This document shows positions 18,108 to 26,457 of a stretch of DNA of 36,112 nt, piece by piece. The stretch lies in NCBI RefSeq assembly GCF_012241385.1, contig NZ_JAAVXB010000019.1, forward strand, positions 1 to 36,112. Direction: 5' to 3'. The stretch's first letter is position 1, and each line of letters begins with the position of its first letter. The DNA is from Solimonas marina. GTDB lineage: Bacteria > Pseudomonadota > Gammaproteobacteria > Nevskiales > Nevskiaceae. Position numbers and translations under genes: made by a program. The notes beneath the pieces were generated by a model. That model was not told the DNA's origin and did no database searches. It worked only from the letters and a program-made list of their open reading frames with translations.

Positions 18108-18844
18108 GGCTGCCAATCGGCAAACTGTTCGGCTTCTTTCGATTCAGGGAAGTCGCGGACGATGCGCTGCGCATAGCTGCGCGCACCATCCTTGTCTCCG
18201 AGTGCGAACTCGGTGCGTGCGGCGACGCCGAGCAGCTCTGGCGTCGCACTGATGCTCAAATCGTAACGCTGCAAGAAGGCGCGCGCGCGCAGAAAATCCT
18301 GCTGCTCGTAACTCAGTAGCGCCATCTGTGCCAGTGCCGGCCGGTAGCTCGCGCGCAGCTGCAGGGCCTTGCGGAAATCGCGCTCGGCCTCGTCGGTGCT
18401 CTTGGGCTTGATGCAAACCCCGGCGTTGGTCCACGCCTCCTCGGGCGTCAGATAGCGCGGATCGCGGACCACCTGCTTGAAATAACGCTGCGCCTCGTCA
18501 CGCTTGCCGCGCTTGCAAAGGAACACGCCGAAGTTGTTCTTCAGCGTCGAATCGGAACCGTCGAGCGACAGCGCGCGCCGGTATTCCTTTTCGGCGGCAT
18601 CCATCTCGCCGCGCGTCTGGTAAATCACCGCCAGCGCCGAATGCGCCGGCCCATAGCTGCTCTGCGCCTTGACCGCCGCCTGCAGCTTCTCGATCGCCAC
18701 TTCGTACTGCCCTTCGCGGGCATAGTTGACGCCGAGCTGGGTGTTGATCTGCGCCAGCCGCAGCTTTTCCGAGCGTTCGGCCGGGGTCGCGCAGCCGGCG
18801 AGTGCCAGCAGCGCCGTCAGGACCGCGACCGTCGCGAACCTCAC
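18104..18844 (-). CDS. pilF: Type IV pilus biogenesis lipoprotein PilF/PilW
   Basis: PilF (PilW) is an outer-membrane lipoprotein made of TPR repeats that is needed for assembly of the PilQ secretin. Taking the GTG at 18844 gives 246 residues, close to the Pseudomonas protein, with a signal peptide (VRFATVAVLTALLALAGC) and lipobox Cys at residue 18. TPR units follow: QLGVNYAREGQYEVAIEKLQ, SALAVIYQTRGEMDAAEKEY, NNFGVFLCKRGKRDEAQRYF, DEAERDFRKALQL. The GTG overlaps the stop of a decayed copy of the rlmN 3' end (GTGA). The frame stays open upstream into rlmN, but that stretch has no signal-peptide logic. Confidence 0.9.
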   Translation of the reverse strand: MRFATVAVLTALLALAGCATPAERSEKLRLAQINTQLGVNYAREGQYEVAIEKLQAAVKAQSSYGPAHSALAVIYQTRGEMDAAEKEYRRALSLDGSDSTLKNNFGVFLCKRGKRDEAQRYFKQVVRDPRYLTPEEAWTNAGVCIKPKSTDEAERDFRKALQLRASYRPALAQMALLSYEQQDFLRARAFLQRYDLSISATPELLGVAARTEFALGDKDGARSYAQRIVRDFPESKEAEQFADWQP

Positions 18845-19066
18845 TGCACCGTCACCGGCACGCCGCGCAAACGGTTCTTCTGCTTCGACTGCACTTTGCC
18901 GACCGGCTGCCCACAGGAAGACGCGAGCGCCCGAGCAGGGGCCCCGCGCAGCGGGGATGCGACCAGCGAGCGGCTTGGCGGCCTGCGAATCACTGCACCA
19001 CCACCGGCACGCCGCGCAGACGGTTCTTCTGCTTCGACTGCACCTTGCCGACCAGCTGCCCGCAGG
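18841..19066. repeat. Duplicated rlmN 3' end upstream of pilF
   Basis: Bases 18842-18917 repeat 18991-19066 (period 149) with about seven mismatches. On the minus strand both copies read CGQ(L/P)VGKVQSKQKN and then RLRGVPV(V/T)VQ followed by TGA. Several of the differences are silent. The spacer 18918-18990 is not repeated. The stop of the outer copy (18841-18843) overlaps the pilF GTG. Confidence 0.85.
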
Positions 19067-20111
19067 CCGCGTCGATGTCGTCACCGCGCGTGCGGCGCGT
19101 GGTCGCGAAGACACCGCGATCGCGCAGGATCTTCGAAAACGCGGCGATGACCTCGGTCTTCGAGCGCTGATATGGCGCGCCCGGGAACGGATTGAACGGA
19201 ATCAGATTGACCTTGGCCGACATGCCACCCAGCAGCTTCGCCAGCTGGCGCGCGTGCTCGGGCTTGTCGTTGATGCCGTCGAGCATCACGTACTCGTAGA
19301 CGATGTGCGCCTTGCGGTCCTTGTTCGCCGTGTAGCGGCGACAGGCTTCGAGCAGTTCCGCGATCGGGTACTTGCGATTGATCGGCACCAGCTCGTTACG
19401 CAATGCGTCGTTGGGCGCATGCAGCGACACCGCCAGCGCGGTGTCGACGTCGTCGCGCAAACGGTCCATGAACGGCACCAGGCCGGACGTCGAGACCGTC
19501 ACGCGGCGCTTCGACAAACCGAAACCAAAGTCGTCGAGCAAAATGCGAATCGCCGCCAGCACCGCGCTGTAATTGGCCAGCGGCTCGCCCATGCCCATGA
19601 AGACAATGTTCGAGATGATGCGTTCGTTCTGGAAGTCGCCGCCCAGCGTACGCGCCGCAAACCAGACCTGGGCGATGATTTCCGCCGCCGTCATGTTGCG
19701 GTTCAAGCCCTGTTGCGCCGTCGAGCAGAACGAGCAGTCCATCGCGCAACCGACCTGCGACGAGATGCACAGCGTGCCGCGATTGTCTTCCGGGATGTAG
19801 ACGGTCTCGATGGCGTTGCCGCCGTCGAGTCGCAATACCCACTTGCGCGTGCCGTCCACCGAGACCTGCTCGGTGACCAGCTCCGGCGTACGGATGACGA
19901 AATGCTCGGCGAGCCTGGCGCGCAGGTCCTTGCCGATGTTCGTCATCTCGTCGAACGAATCCTTGCCGCGCCGATAAATCCACAGCATGACCTGATCGGC
20001 GCGGTACGGCTTCTCGCCCATTTCCGCGAACCGCTCGCGCAGCTGCGCCCGGTCGAGGCCGAACAGATTGATCGGCTTGACGGGTGGCTTGCTGGCGGCG
20101 GTCGCGGTCAT
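18990..20111 (-). CDS. rlmN: Dual-specificity 23S rRNA/tRNA methyltransferase RlmN
   Basis: RlmN is a radical-SAM enzyme that methylates C2 of A2503 in 23S rRNA and A37 of some tRNAs. The 373-residue product carries the CxxxCxxC cluster motif as CAMDCSFC at about 122-129, the nearby TLCISSQVG, and the C-terminal catalytic cysteine in DAACGQLVGK (about 355). MGMGEPLANY is the glycine-rich SAM-binding segment and RRVTVSTSGLVP is also typical. The gene lies 19 bases downstream of ndk. Its last 25 codons are duplicated just downstream, so its present C-terminus may be the product of a small rearrangement. Confidence 0.96.
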   Translation of the reverse strand: MTATAASKPPVKPINLFGLDRAQLRERFAEMGEKPYRADQVMLWIYRRGKDSFDEMTNIGKDLRARLAEHFVIRTPELVTEQVSVDGTRKWVLRLDGGNAIETVYIPEDNRGTLCISSQVGCAMDCSFCSTAQQGLNRNMTAAEIIAQVWFAARTLGGDFQNERIISNIVFMGMGEPLANYSAVLAAIRILLDDFGFGLSKRRVTVSTSGLVPFMDRLRDDVDTALAVSLHAPNDALRNELVPINRKYPIAELLEACRRYTANKDRKAHIVYEYVMLDGINDKPEHARQLAKLLGGMSAKVNLIPFNPFPGAPYQRSKTEVIAAFSKILRDRGVFATTRRTRGDDIDAACGQLVGKVQSKQKNRLRGVPVVVQ

Positions 20112-20130
20112 GGCGAGACGATGCGTGCCC

Positions 20131-20562
20131 TCAGCGGGTGCGCGGGCAGATTTCCGTCGCGCGGAAGAAGTAGGCGATCTCGTTCTTCGCGTTGTCGAGG
20201 CTGTCCGAGCCGTGCGCGGCGTTCTCGTCGATGGAGTCGGCGAAATCGGCGCGGATCGTGCCGGCGGTGGCCTTCTTCGGGTCGGTGGCGCCCATCACGT
20301 CACGGTAGGTGGCGACGGCGTTCTCGCCTTCGAGCACCATGACCATGACCGGACCGCTGATCATGAACTTGACGAGGTCGCCGAAGAACGGGCGCTCGGA
20401 ATGCACGGCATAGAAGCCTTCGGCTTCACCCTGCGTCAGATGCGTCATGCGGGCCGCCACGACCTGGAGGCCGGCGCTCTCGATGCGCGCAATGATCTGA
20501 CCGATCGCATTCTTGCCGACGGCATCCGGCTTGAGGATCGAGAGGGTACGTTCAACGGCCAC
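20131..20562 (-). CDS. ndk: Nucleoside diphosphate kinase
   Basis: Ndk moves the gamma-phosphate of ATP onto other nucleoside diphosphates through a phosphohistidine. The 143-residue protein has the start segment [33 protein letters not shown] and the active-site motif NAAHGSDS with the catalytic His near residue 117. The start codon is GTG, set by an AAGGAG site six bases upstream (20569-20574). It is the first gene after the repeat block that separates it from iscA. Confidence 0.97.
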   Translation of the reverse strand: MAVERTLSILKPDAVGKNAIGQIIARIESAGLQVVAARMTHLTQGEAEGFYAVHSERPFFGDLVKFMISGPVMVMVLEGENAVATYRDVMGATDPKKATAGTIRADFADSIDENAAHGSDSLDNAKNEIAYFFRATEICPRTR

Positions 20563-20595
20563 GTGAAACTCCTTGAAAACTGTAGGGGAAATAGC

Positions 20596-20615
20596 AAAAG
20601 GGCCATACGAGGCCC
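20596..20615 (-). terminator. Short hairpin upstream of ndk
   Basis: On the minus strand GGGCC-TCGTAT-GGCCC (20615-20600) is followed by TTTT (20599-20596). It would stop transcripts coming from iscA and the repeats before ndk. The stem is only five pairs, so this is tentative. Confidence 0.45.
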
Positions 20616-20840
20616 CGTCAGGTTTACTGAGAAATCAATAAATTATAGCCGGCGCTGCTGCAGCGCGGCAATGAAAGACAGCGAGCGGTCGGCTTGTCGC
20701 CCGACACCGAGGGGCAGCGCAAGCCGCAGCCGATGAAGCCGCCGAACTGCAAAGCACGACTTGTCCCGCCAATACACAGCGAGCGCCGGCTTCCAGCCCC
20801 CACCGAACCGCTCATATGTGGAGCCCCCACCACGCCGTTC

Positions 20841-21425
20841 ATGCCGAGTGCCGCCGAAGGCGGTGTATCGAGGCGCGCACATGCCCGCACCTTCAGAGCC
20901 CTCTCGATACCGATCGCTACGCGATCACTCGGGGCGAACGGCAGGTAATGCTTGTGAAGCCTCCCACCGTCCCGCTCATGCCGAGTGCCGCCAAAGGCGG
21001 TGCATCGAAGCACGCACACACCCGCACCTTCAGAGCCCTCTCGATACCGATCGCTACGCGATCACTCGGGGCGAACGGCGGGTGATGCTTGTGGAGCCTT
21101 CCACCGTCCCGCTCATACCGAATGCCGCCGAAGGCGGCGTATCGAGGCACGCACATGCCCGCAACTTCAGAGTCCTCGATACCGATCGCTGCGCGATCAC
21201 TCGGGGCGAACGGCGGGTGATGCTTGTGGAGCCTTCCACCGTCCCGCTCATGCCGAATGCCGCCGAAGGCGGCGTATCGAGGCACGCACATGCCCGCAAC
21301 TTCAGAGTCCCCTCGATACGACCGCTACGCGATCACTCGGGACGAACGGCAGGTAATGCTTGTGGAGCCCCCACCATTCCGCTCATGCCGAGTGCCGCCG
21401 AAGGCGGTGTATCGAGGCACGCACG
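20841..21425. repeat. Family-1 repeat block between iscA and ndk
   Basis: Most of the 896-base gap between ndk and iscA is a regular array: plus-strand elements start at 20841, 20978, 21115, 21250 and 21385 (periods 137, 137, 135, 135), each CCGAGTGCCGCCGAAGGCGG or a close variant then TATCGAGG. Between them lie minus-strand elements with the hairpin GATCGC-GTA-GCGATC inside a GTTCGCCCCGAGT ... TATCGAG frame. The copy near 21189 changes the loop (GTA to GCA) and keeps the stem; the one near 21325 has one wobble. From 20640 to 20840 there is only partial repeat-like sequence and no gene. Confidence 0.88.
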
Positions 21426-21458
21426 CGCCCGCCCACTGCGCGAAAACGCCTGACCGCC

Positions 21459-21782
21459 TCAGACCGCGAAGCTTTCTCCGCAACCGCACTGCGCGGTGAC
21501 GTTCGGATTCAGGAACTTGAACGACTCGTTGAGGCCTTGCTTCTGGAAGTCCAGCGTCATGCCTTCCAGCATCGGCAGGTGATCCGGCCGCACGACCAGC
21601 TTGGAGCCATGCTGCTCGAACACCACATCGTCGGAGCCGATTTCGTCGGCGTAATCCATCGTGTAGGCATAGCCGGAACAGCCGGACTTGCGCACGCCGA
21701 CACGCAGGCCCAGGCCGCTGCCACGCTTTTCGATCTGCTGGTTGATGCGCCGGGCGGCGCTCTCGGTCAACTGAATGCTCAT
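21459..21782 (-). CDS. iscA: Iron-sulfur cluster assembly protein IscA
   Basis: IscA is an A-type carrier that binds iron or an Fe-S cluster and helps maturation of [4Fe-4S] proteins. At 107 residues it has the usual size. The three conserved cysteines are present: Cys35 in KSGCSGYAY, and Cys99 and Cys101 in [21 protein letters not shown] is the standard N-terminus, so the ATG at 21782 is preferred to an open upstream extension to 21857. The ATG overlaps the stop of the iscU-like gene (ATGA). It is the last gene of the four-gene isc operon. Confidence 0.95.
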   Translation of the reverse strand: MSIQLTESAARRINQQIEKRGSGLGLRVGVRKSGCSGYAYTMDYADEIGSDDVVFEQHGSKLVVRPDHLPMLEGMTLDFQKQGLNESFKFLNPNVTAQCGCGESFAV

Positions 21783-22186
21783 GACGTCTTGCTCACATCT
21801 GACGGCGGGATCTGCTGCGCAAGAGCGCGCAGGCTGTCTTCGCCCATAAGGGCACAATGGAGTTTGTCCTCCGGAATTTCAAGGACTTCACGGATCTCCG
21901 ACGCCTCGATCCGCGACCACTCGACGAACGGCCGGCGCTCGATCTGCTCAGCCAGCCATTCGCCGACCGCGATCGTCACCGGGCAACCGTAGGCCTGGAA
22001 CCGCGCTTGGCCCGTGCCGGGCGCAAGCTGCAGACGCAGCATGGTCCGCGCCGCCGCGCTGCCCGCCTGCGCCTCGACCACCCCGATCGCATCGGCCGGC
22101 AGCCGGCCGGCGTGGCGCGGCGCGCGAAACCGCTGCCAGACCGGCGCTGGATAGCCGAACACGTTGACGGTGGGCTCGGCGATCAT
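21779..22186 (-). CDS. Divergent IscU-like Fe-S scaffold protein
   Basis: A 135-residue protein in the iscU position with the NifU-N/IscU fold signature, but diverged. Two of the three cluster-ligand cysteines of IscU are visible: Cys68 in [16 protein letters not shown] (compare GCGSAIASSS) and Cys111 in [15 protein letters not shown] (compare VHCSxLAEDA, with its His). The first ligand is missing: where IscU has GAPACGD this protein has [12 protein letters not shown] near residues 38-48. The HscA-binding LPPVK motif is also not seen, which fits the absence of hscBA nearby. It could be a scaffold with altered cluster chemistry or an accessory protein. The ATG at 22186 gives ATGA overlaps on both sides; the open extension to 22378 is a shadow of iscS. 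Confidence 0.8.
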   Translation of the reverse strand: MIAEPTVNVFGYPAPVWQRFRAPRHAGRLPADAIGVVEAQAGSAAARTMLRLQLAPGTGQARFQAYGCPVTIAVGEWLAEQIERRPFVEWSRIEASEIREVLEIPEDKLHCALMGEDSLRALAQQIPPSDVSKTS

Positions 22187-23346
22187 GCGGCGGCGTCCCA
22201 CAGCGGCGACCAGGCGCGCAGACGCGTGACCGCCTCGACGACCTGCGCGGCGGCGGCGTCGACCTGCGCCGACGTCGTGAAGCGCCCCATCGACAGGCGC
22301 AGCGACGAGCCGGCCAACTCGTCGTCGCGGCCCAGCGCACGCAGCACGTACGACGGCTCGCGCGTCGCCGACGAGCACGCTGACCCGCTCGACACCATCA
22401 GCGCCGGCAACATCGCGCGCAGCGACTCGCCCTCGGCACCGTCGAAGCTGACGTTGAGTATCCCCGGCACGCCCGCTTCAGCCGGGCTGTTGCGATAAAT
22501 GCGCGGCAGCACCTGCAGCGCCGTCCACAGCCGCTCGCGCAGCGCGAGCAGGCGGTGCGCCTCGTCGGCCATGGCTTCACCCGCCAGACGGAAGGCCATG
22601 CCACAGCCGACGATCTGCTGCGTCGCCAGCGTGCCGGAACGCATGCCCTGCTCGTGTCCGCCACCATGGATTTGCGGCGCCAGCCGCGCGCGCGGCCGCT
22701 TGCGCACGAACAGCGCGCCAATGCCTTTCGGCCCGTAGAGCTTGTGGCCGGATACCGACAGCAGATCGATCGGCGTCTGCGCCAGGTCGATGGCCAGCTT
22801 GCCGGCCGCCTGCACCGCGTCGACATGAAACAGCACGCCGCGCTCGCGCAGCTGCGACGCCAGGGCAGCCACCGGGTTGATCGCGCCGGTTTCGTTGTTG
22901 ACCCACATCAGCGACACCATCGCCGTTTCCGGACGCAGCGCCGCCAACACCTGCTCGGCCGCGATCAGTCCGTCGGCCTGCGGCGTCAGGTAGGTCACGC
23001 GCAGACCCTGCGTCTCCAGATAGCGGCAGGTATCCAGCACCGCCTTGTGTTCGATGCGGCTGGTGACGAGGTGCGCACCTTGCAGCCCACGGAATTCCAG
23101 CGCGCCCTTGATCGCCAGATTGTTCGACTCCGTCGCGCCGGAGGTCCAGACGATTTCGTCGGGGCCGCAGCCGAGCAACGCCGCGACCTCGGTGCGCGCC
23201 TGCTCGACCGCCGCCCGCGCCGAGCGGCCCATCGCGTGATCGGATGCGGGATTGCCGAAATGCGTCTCCGCATCGAGCCACGGCAGCATGGCATCGCGCA
23301 CCCGCGGATCGAGCGGCGTGGTCGCCGCGTAATCGAGATAGATCAT
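22183..23346 (-). CDS. iscS: Cysteine desulfurase IscS
   Basis: IscS is a PLP enzyme that takes sulfur from cysteine for Fe-S clusters and tRNA thiolation. The 387-residue protein begins [16 protein letters not shown], has the PLP lysine in [26 protein letters not shown] and the mobile catalytic loop [20 protein letters not shown] with Cys324. These match IscS rather than SufS. It stops at SPLWDAAA, roughly 16 residues short of the E. coli protein, whose C-terminal tail helps bind IscU. That shortening sits next to an altered IscU-like partner. It is joined by ATGA overlaps to the gene before and after it. Confidence 0.94.
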   Translation of the reverse strand: MIYLDYAATTPLDPRVRDAMLPWLDAETHFGNPASDHAMGRSARAAVEQARTEVAALLGCGPDEIVWTSGATESNNLAIKGALEFRGLQGAHLVTSRIEHKAVLDTCRYLETQGLRVTYLTPQADGLIAAEQVLAALRPETAMVSLMWVNNETGAINPVAALASQLRERGVLFHVDAVQAAGKLAIDLAQTPIDLLSVSGHKLYGPKGIGALFVRKRPRARLAPQIHGGGHEQGMRSGTLATQQIVGCGMAFRLAGEAMADEAHRLLALRERLWTALQVLPRIYRNSPAEAGVPGILNVSFDGAEGESLRAMLPALMVSSGSACSSATREPSYVLRALGRDDELAGSSLRLSMGRFTTSAQVDAAAAQVVEAVTRLRAWSPLWDAAA

Positions 23347-24485
23347 GGCTGCATGGCCGGCATCGCCGCTTGCGTGATCGCCGCCAGCGCGGCCAGAAAC
23401 TGCTCGACCTCGGCAGCGCTGTTGTCCTTGCCGAAACTGACGCGGACCGCGCCGTCGGCGACCTCGTAGGCGATGCCCATGCCGAGCAGTACATGACTGG
23501 GCTCGCCCTTGCCGCTCGAACAGGCCGAGCCACTCGACACCGCGAAACCCTTGCGGTCGAGCTGCATCAGCAGCGCCTCGCCGTGATAGCCGGCGACGGC
23601 GAACTGCACCGTGTTCGGTGCCTTCGGCGCGCCATCGGCAAAGATCTGCACACCCGGCAGGCTGCGCAAGCCCGACTCCAACTGCTCACGCAAGGATTGC
23701 GTGTGGGCGGCGCGCGCATCCAGCTCTTGCAGCGCCAGTTCCGCCGCAGCGCCGAAGCCGACGATGGACGCGACGTTTTCGGTGCCACCGCGCAGGCCGC
23801 GTTCCTGCACCCCGCCGTGATGCAGCGGCGCCAGCTCGACATCAGCCCGCACGATCAGCGCGCCGATGCCTTTCGGGCCATAGATCTTGTGACTGGACAC
23901 ACTCATCAAATCGGCACGCAGCGCCGTGAAATCGAGCGGAATCTTGCCCAACGCCTGCACGGCGTCGACGTGCAACCAGCCGCCGGCGGCATGCACCGGA
24001 TCGACCGCGCGCGCGACGTCCTGAATCACGCCGGTTTCGTTGTTGACGCGCATCAGCGAGACCAGGCGCACCGGCCCGGCCGCGAGCTGGCGCTCAAAGC
24101 GCGGCCCATCGATCAAGCCGTCGCGGCCGATGGCGACCGTCTCCACACCCCAGCCGCGCGCGCGCAGCGCCTCGGCCGTCTCCAGTACCGCCGGATGCTC
24201 GGTCGCGCCGTACAGCACCCGCGTCGGCAGCGCGCCCTCGGTCACGCCCTTCAGCGCCAGGTTGTCGGACTCGGTGCCGCCGGACGTCCAGATGATCTCG
24301 CGCGACTGGCAGCCGGCCAGCATCGCCAGCTGCTCCCGCGCCCGCTCCACCGCATCGCGCGCCGCGCGCCCGAAGCGATGCAAGGACGAGGCATTGCCGT
24401 ACGGCCCGGACAAATACGGCAGCATCGCCTCGAGCACCCGCGGATCAAGGCGCGTGGTGGCGTTGTTGTCGAAGTAGACCGGCAT
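23343..24485 (-). CDS. Second cysteine desulfurase, NifS-like
   Basis: A 380-residue class-V aminotransferase-fold desulfurase, clearly paralogous to the IscS encoded just downstream. It starts [17 protein letters not shown], has [18 protein letters not shown], the PLP lysine in [16 protein letters not shown] and the catalytic loop [21 protein letters not shown] with Cys322. The FDNNATT start and the loop sequence are closer to NifS/IscS-type (group I) enzymes than to SufS. No nif genes are near, so a nitrogenase role is not supported. As first gene of the operon it may supply sulfur for a different acceptor than IscS. It is coupled to iscS by ATGA (23346-23343). Confidence 0.9.
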   Translation of the reverse strand: MPVYFDNNATTRLDPRVLEAMLPYLSGPYGNASSLHRFGRAARDAVERAREQLAMLAGCQSREIIWTSGGTESDNLALKGVTEGALPTRVLYGATEHPAVLETAEALRARGWGVETVAIGRDGLIDGPRFERQLAAGPVRLVSLMRVNNETGVIQDVARAVDPVHAAGGWLHVDAVQALGKIPLDFTALRADLMSVSSHKIYGPKGIGALIVRADVELAPLHHGGVQERGLRGGTENVASIVGFGAAAELALQELDARAAHTQSLREQLESGLRSLPGVQIFADGAPKAPNTVQFAVAGYHGEALLMQLDRKGFAVSSGSACSSGKGEPSHVLLGMGIAYEVADGAVRVSFGKDNSAAEVEQFLAALAAITQAAMPAMQP

Positions 24486-24512
24486 GCGTGGGCTCGAAAT
24501 GAAAGCCCCGGT

Positions 24513-24518
24513 ATTTTA
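24513..24518 (-). promoter_or_regulatory. Candidate -10 element for the isc operon
   Basis: TAAAAT on the minus strand lies about 28 bases before the nifS-like ATG. A poor -35 (CTGAAC) sits 18 bases upstream. I saw no clear IscR-type site in the short gap to galE. Confidence 0.3.
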
Positions 24519-24576
24519 CGCGCGAGCGCGACGGTCGTTCAGAGAAGGAAGGCAGCCGCCGACGCGACGCCAGGCC

Positions 24577-25551
24577 TCAATATGCAGGAGCCTGATGCCA
24601 AGCCCAGGCGTCACCGACAATTTGGCGGATATCCGCACGTTGTGGCTTCCAACCGAGGACCCGGCGCGCCTTTTCGCTGCTGGCGACGAGGATGGCGGGA
24701 TCGCCGGCGCGACGCGGGCCATATGGGATGGCCAATGGGCGACCAATAATCGCCTCCGCGGCGTTGAGGACCTCGAGCACGGTGTAGCCGGCGCCATTGC
24801 CCAGGTTGAACCGGTGGAACCCCGGCTGCGCCGAGATGTAATCCAACGCGTGAAGATGTGCGTCCGCCAGATCGCAGACATGCACATAATCGCGGATGCA
24901 GGTGCCATCACGCGTCTTGTAATCGTTGCCAAACACGCGCACTTCGATCGATTCGCCCGCCGCACGGCGCAGGATCTTGGGAATCAGGTGCGTCTCTGGC
25001 GAATGTGATTCGCCGATCACGCCGGACGAGCACGCCCCCGCGGCGTTGAAATAGCGAAGTGCCGTAGCCTTGAGGCCATAGGCGCGCGCCGCATCGTCGA
25101 GAATCAATTCAACCGCAAGTTTCGAGTTGCCATACGGGTTGATGGGTGTGCAACTGTGCGCCTCGTCAATGAGATCGCGCTCTGGCTCCCCAAAAACCGC
25201 AGCGGTGGACGAGAACACAAAGCGATCGATGCCAACGTCCTTCATTGCCTGCAGTAAATGCAGCGTCGCAATGACGTTGTTCTCGTAGTAACGATACGGA
25301 TCCTTCATTGACTCGCCAACCAATGAACTGGCCGCGAAATGCATCACCGCATCGATCTGGTAACGCTTCAGCGCATCTTTCACAACGGCCGTATCGCCCA
25401 GCGACGCCTGGACCAATTCGCCCCACTGCACGGCCGCGCGATGGCCAGTGGACAAATTATCGAGCACCACGACTCGATGGCCTGCTTCTGCAAGCCGCTT
25501 GCACATATGAGAGCCGATGTAGCCCGCCCCACCGGCAACCAGAACATTCAC
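24577..25551 (-). CDS. galE: UDP-glucose 4-epimerase
   Basis: GalE interconverts UDP-glucose and UDP-galactose, a precursor for lipopolysaccharide and exopolysaccharide. The product of the GTG at 25551 is 324 residues; GAGGAA seven bases upstream supports this over a TTG at 25596. The Rossmann motif GGAGYIGSH is at about 7-15, the catalytic Ser in FSSTAAVFGE, and the Tyr-x-x-x-Lys pair in NPYGNSK. GTCIRDYVHVCDLADAH and NLGNGAGYTVLEV are typical. Codon choice looks less GC-rich than in its neighbours. It occupies the place where iscR (and cysE in some relatives) lies between trmJ and iscS, so it may be a replacement brought in by transfer. It need not share a function with the isc genes. Confidence 0.93.
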   Translation of the reverse strand: MNVLVAGGAGYIGSHMCKRLAEAGHRVVVLDNLSTGHRAAVQWGELVQASLGDTAVVKDALKRYQIDAVMHFAASSLVGESMKDPYRYYENNVIATLHLLQAMKDVGIDRFVFSSTAAVFGEPERDLIDEAHSCTPINPYGNSKLAVELILDDAARAYGLKATALRYFNAAGACSSGVIGESHSPETHLIPKILRRAAGESIEVRVFGNDYKTRDGTCIRDYVHVCDLADAHLHALDYISAQPGFHRFNLGNGAGYTVLEVLNAAEAIIGRPLAIPYGPRRAGDPAILVASSEKARRVLGWKPQRADIRQIVGDAWAWHQAPAY

Positions 25552-25671
25552 TAAGCGATTCCTCGTTGCTGCACGATCCTGCTTGATTTCATGCAAGTAA
25601 CACGCCGCGGCGCCGCGCCTGCATGGTCAAGCTCCGGAACGATAGTACCCGATCGAAACACCCCGACCTCG

Positions 25672-26457
25672 TCACTCATTCGCCTGATCTGGCGGCAGCG
25701 GCACGCGACGCTGCTTGGGCTTTTCCACCGACGTCAGGATGCCGCGCAGGATGTTCAGCTCGTTGCGATCAGGCCCGGCGCGGTTGAACAGCTGGCGCAG
25801 GCGGCGCATCAGCATGCGCGGGTTGGCCGGATCGAGAAAGCCAGTCGACAGCAGAATGCGTTCGAGGTGCGCGTAGAAATGCTCCAGCTCCTCGGCGCCC
25901 GGCGGCTCGTAGCCCGGCAGATTCTGCTTGGTCGCGACGGCCGGCACCTCCGGCAACGCCGCCTTGCGCAACTCGTAGGCCAGCACCTGCACCGCCTGCG
26001 AGAGGTTCAAGGAGCTATAGCCCGGATTGGCCGGAATCATGGTCACGGCATGGCACAGGTCCAGCTCCTCGTTGGTCAGGCCCGTGCGCTCGCAGCCGAA
26101 CACCACCGCCACCTTGGCGGTGGCTGCGGTCGACACCGCACGCGACGCCGCGTCCCAGGGACGCAAGGGCTCATCGCCGAGGTGCCGCGGACGCGCCGAG
26201 CTGCCGACGACCCAGCCGCAGCCCTCGACCGCCTCGGCCAGGGTTTCGACGACGCGGGCCTGCGCGATGACGGGTTCGGCGTGCGCCGCGGTCATCCGCG
26301 CCTGTGGATGCGGAAAGCGCTCCGGCCGCACCAGCACCAGCTCGGCGAGGCCCATGGTCAGCATCGCGCGGGCGGTCGAGCCGATATTGCCCGGATGCTG
26401 GGTCTTGACCAGCACGATGCGGATATTGGCGAGCGCGGGGGTGGCAGGATCGATCAT
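25672..26457 (-). CDS. trmJ: tRNA (cytidine/uridine-2'-O-)-methyltransferase TrmJ
   Basis: TrmJ is a SPOUT-family enzyme that methylates the 2'-hydroxyl of nucleotide 32 in several tRNAs. The 261-residue product starts MIDPATPALANIRIVLV and carries the SPOUT motifs HPGNIGSTARAM (motif 1), VFGCERTGLTNEEL (motif 2) and IPANPGYSSLNLSQAVQVLAYE (motif 3, knot). The C-terminal part is the usual helical extension (MLMRRLRQLFNRA). The ATG at 26457 matches the family; the open extension to 26553 reads through non-coding sequence. trmJ and suhB are divergent, as in E. coli and Pseudomonas, here pushed 842 bases apart by repeats. Confidence 0.95.
   Translation of the reverse strand: MIDPATPALANIRIVLVKTQHPGNIGSTARAMLTMGLAELVLVRPERFPHPQARMTAAHAEPVIAQARVVETLAEAVEGCGWVVGSSARPRHLGDEPLRPWDAASRAVSTAATAKVAVVFGCERTGLTNEELDLCHAVTMIPANPGYSSLNLSQAVQVLAYELRKAALPEVPAVATKQNLPGYEPPGAEELEHFYAHLERILLSTGFLDPANPRMLMRRLRQLFNRAGPDRNELNILRGILTSVEKPKQRRVPLPPDQANE

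Noticed and set aside
18845-19114. 90-residue N-terminal extension of PilF
   Set aside because: It would place a lipoprotein signal peptide internally and runs through rlmN and its duplicate; the GTG at 18844 starts right at the signal peptide.
20841-21425. Regularly spaced repeats resembling a CRISPR array
   Set aside because: The period is about 136 bp, the units are palindromic pairs, and the spacers are themselves near-identical between units. No cas genes are present.
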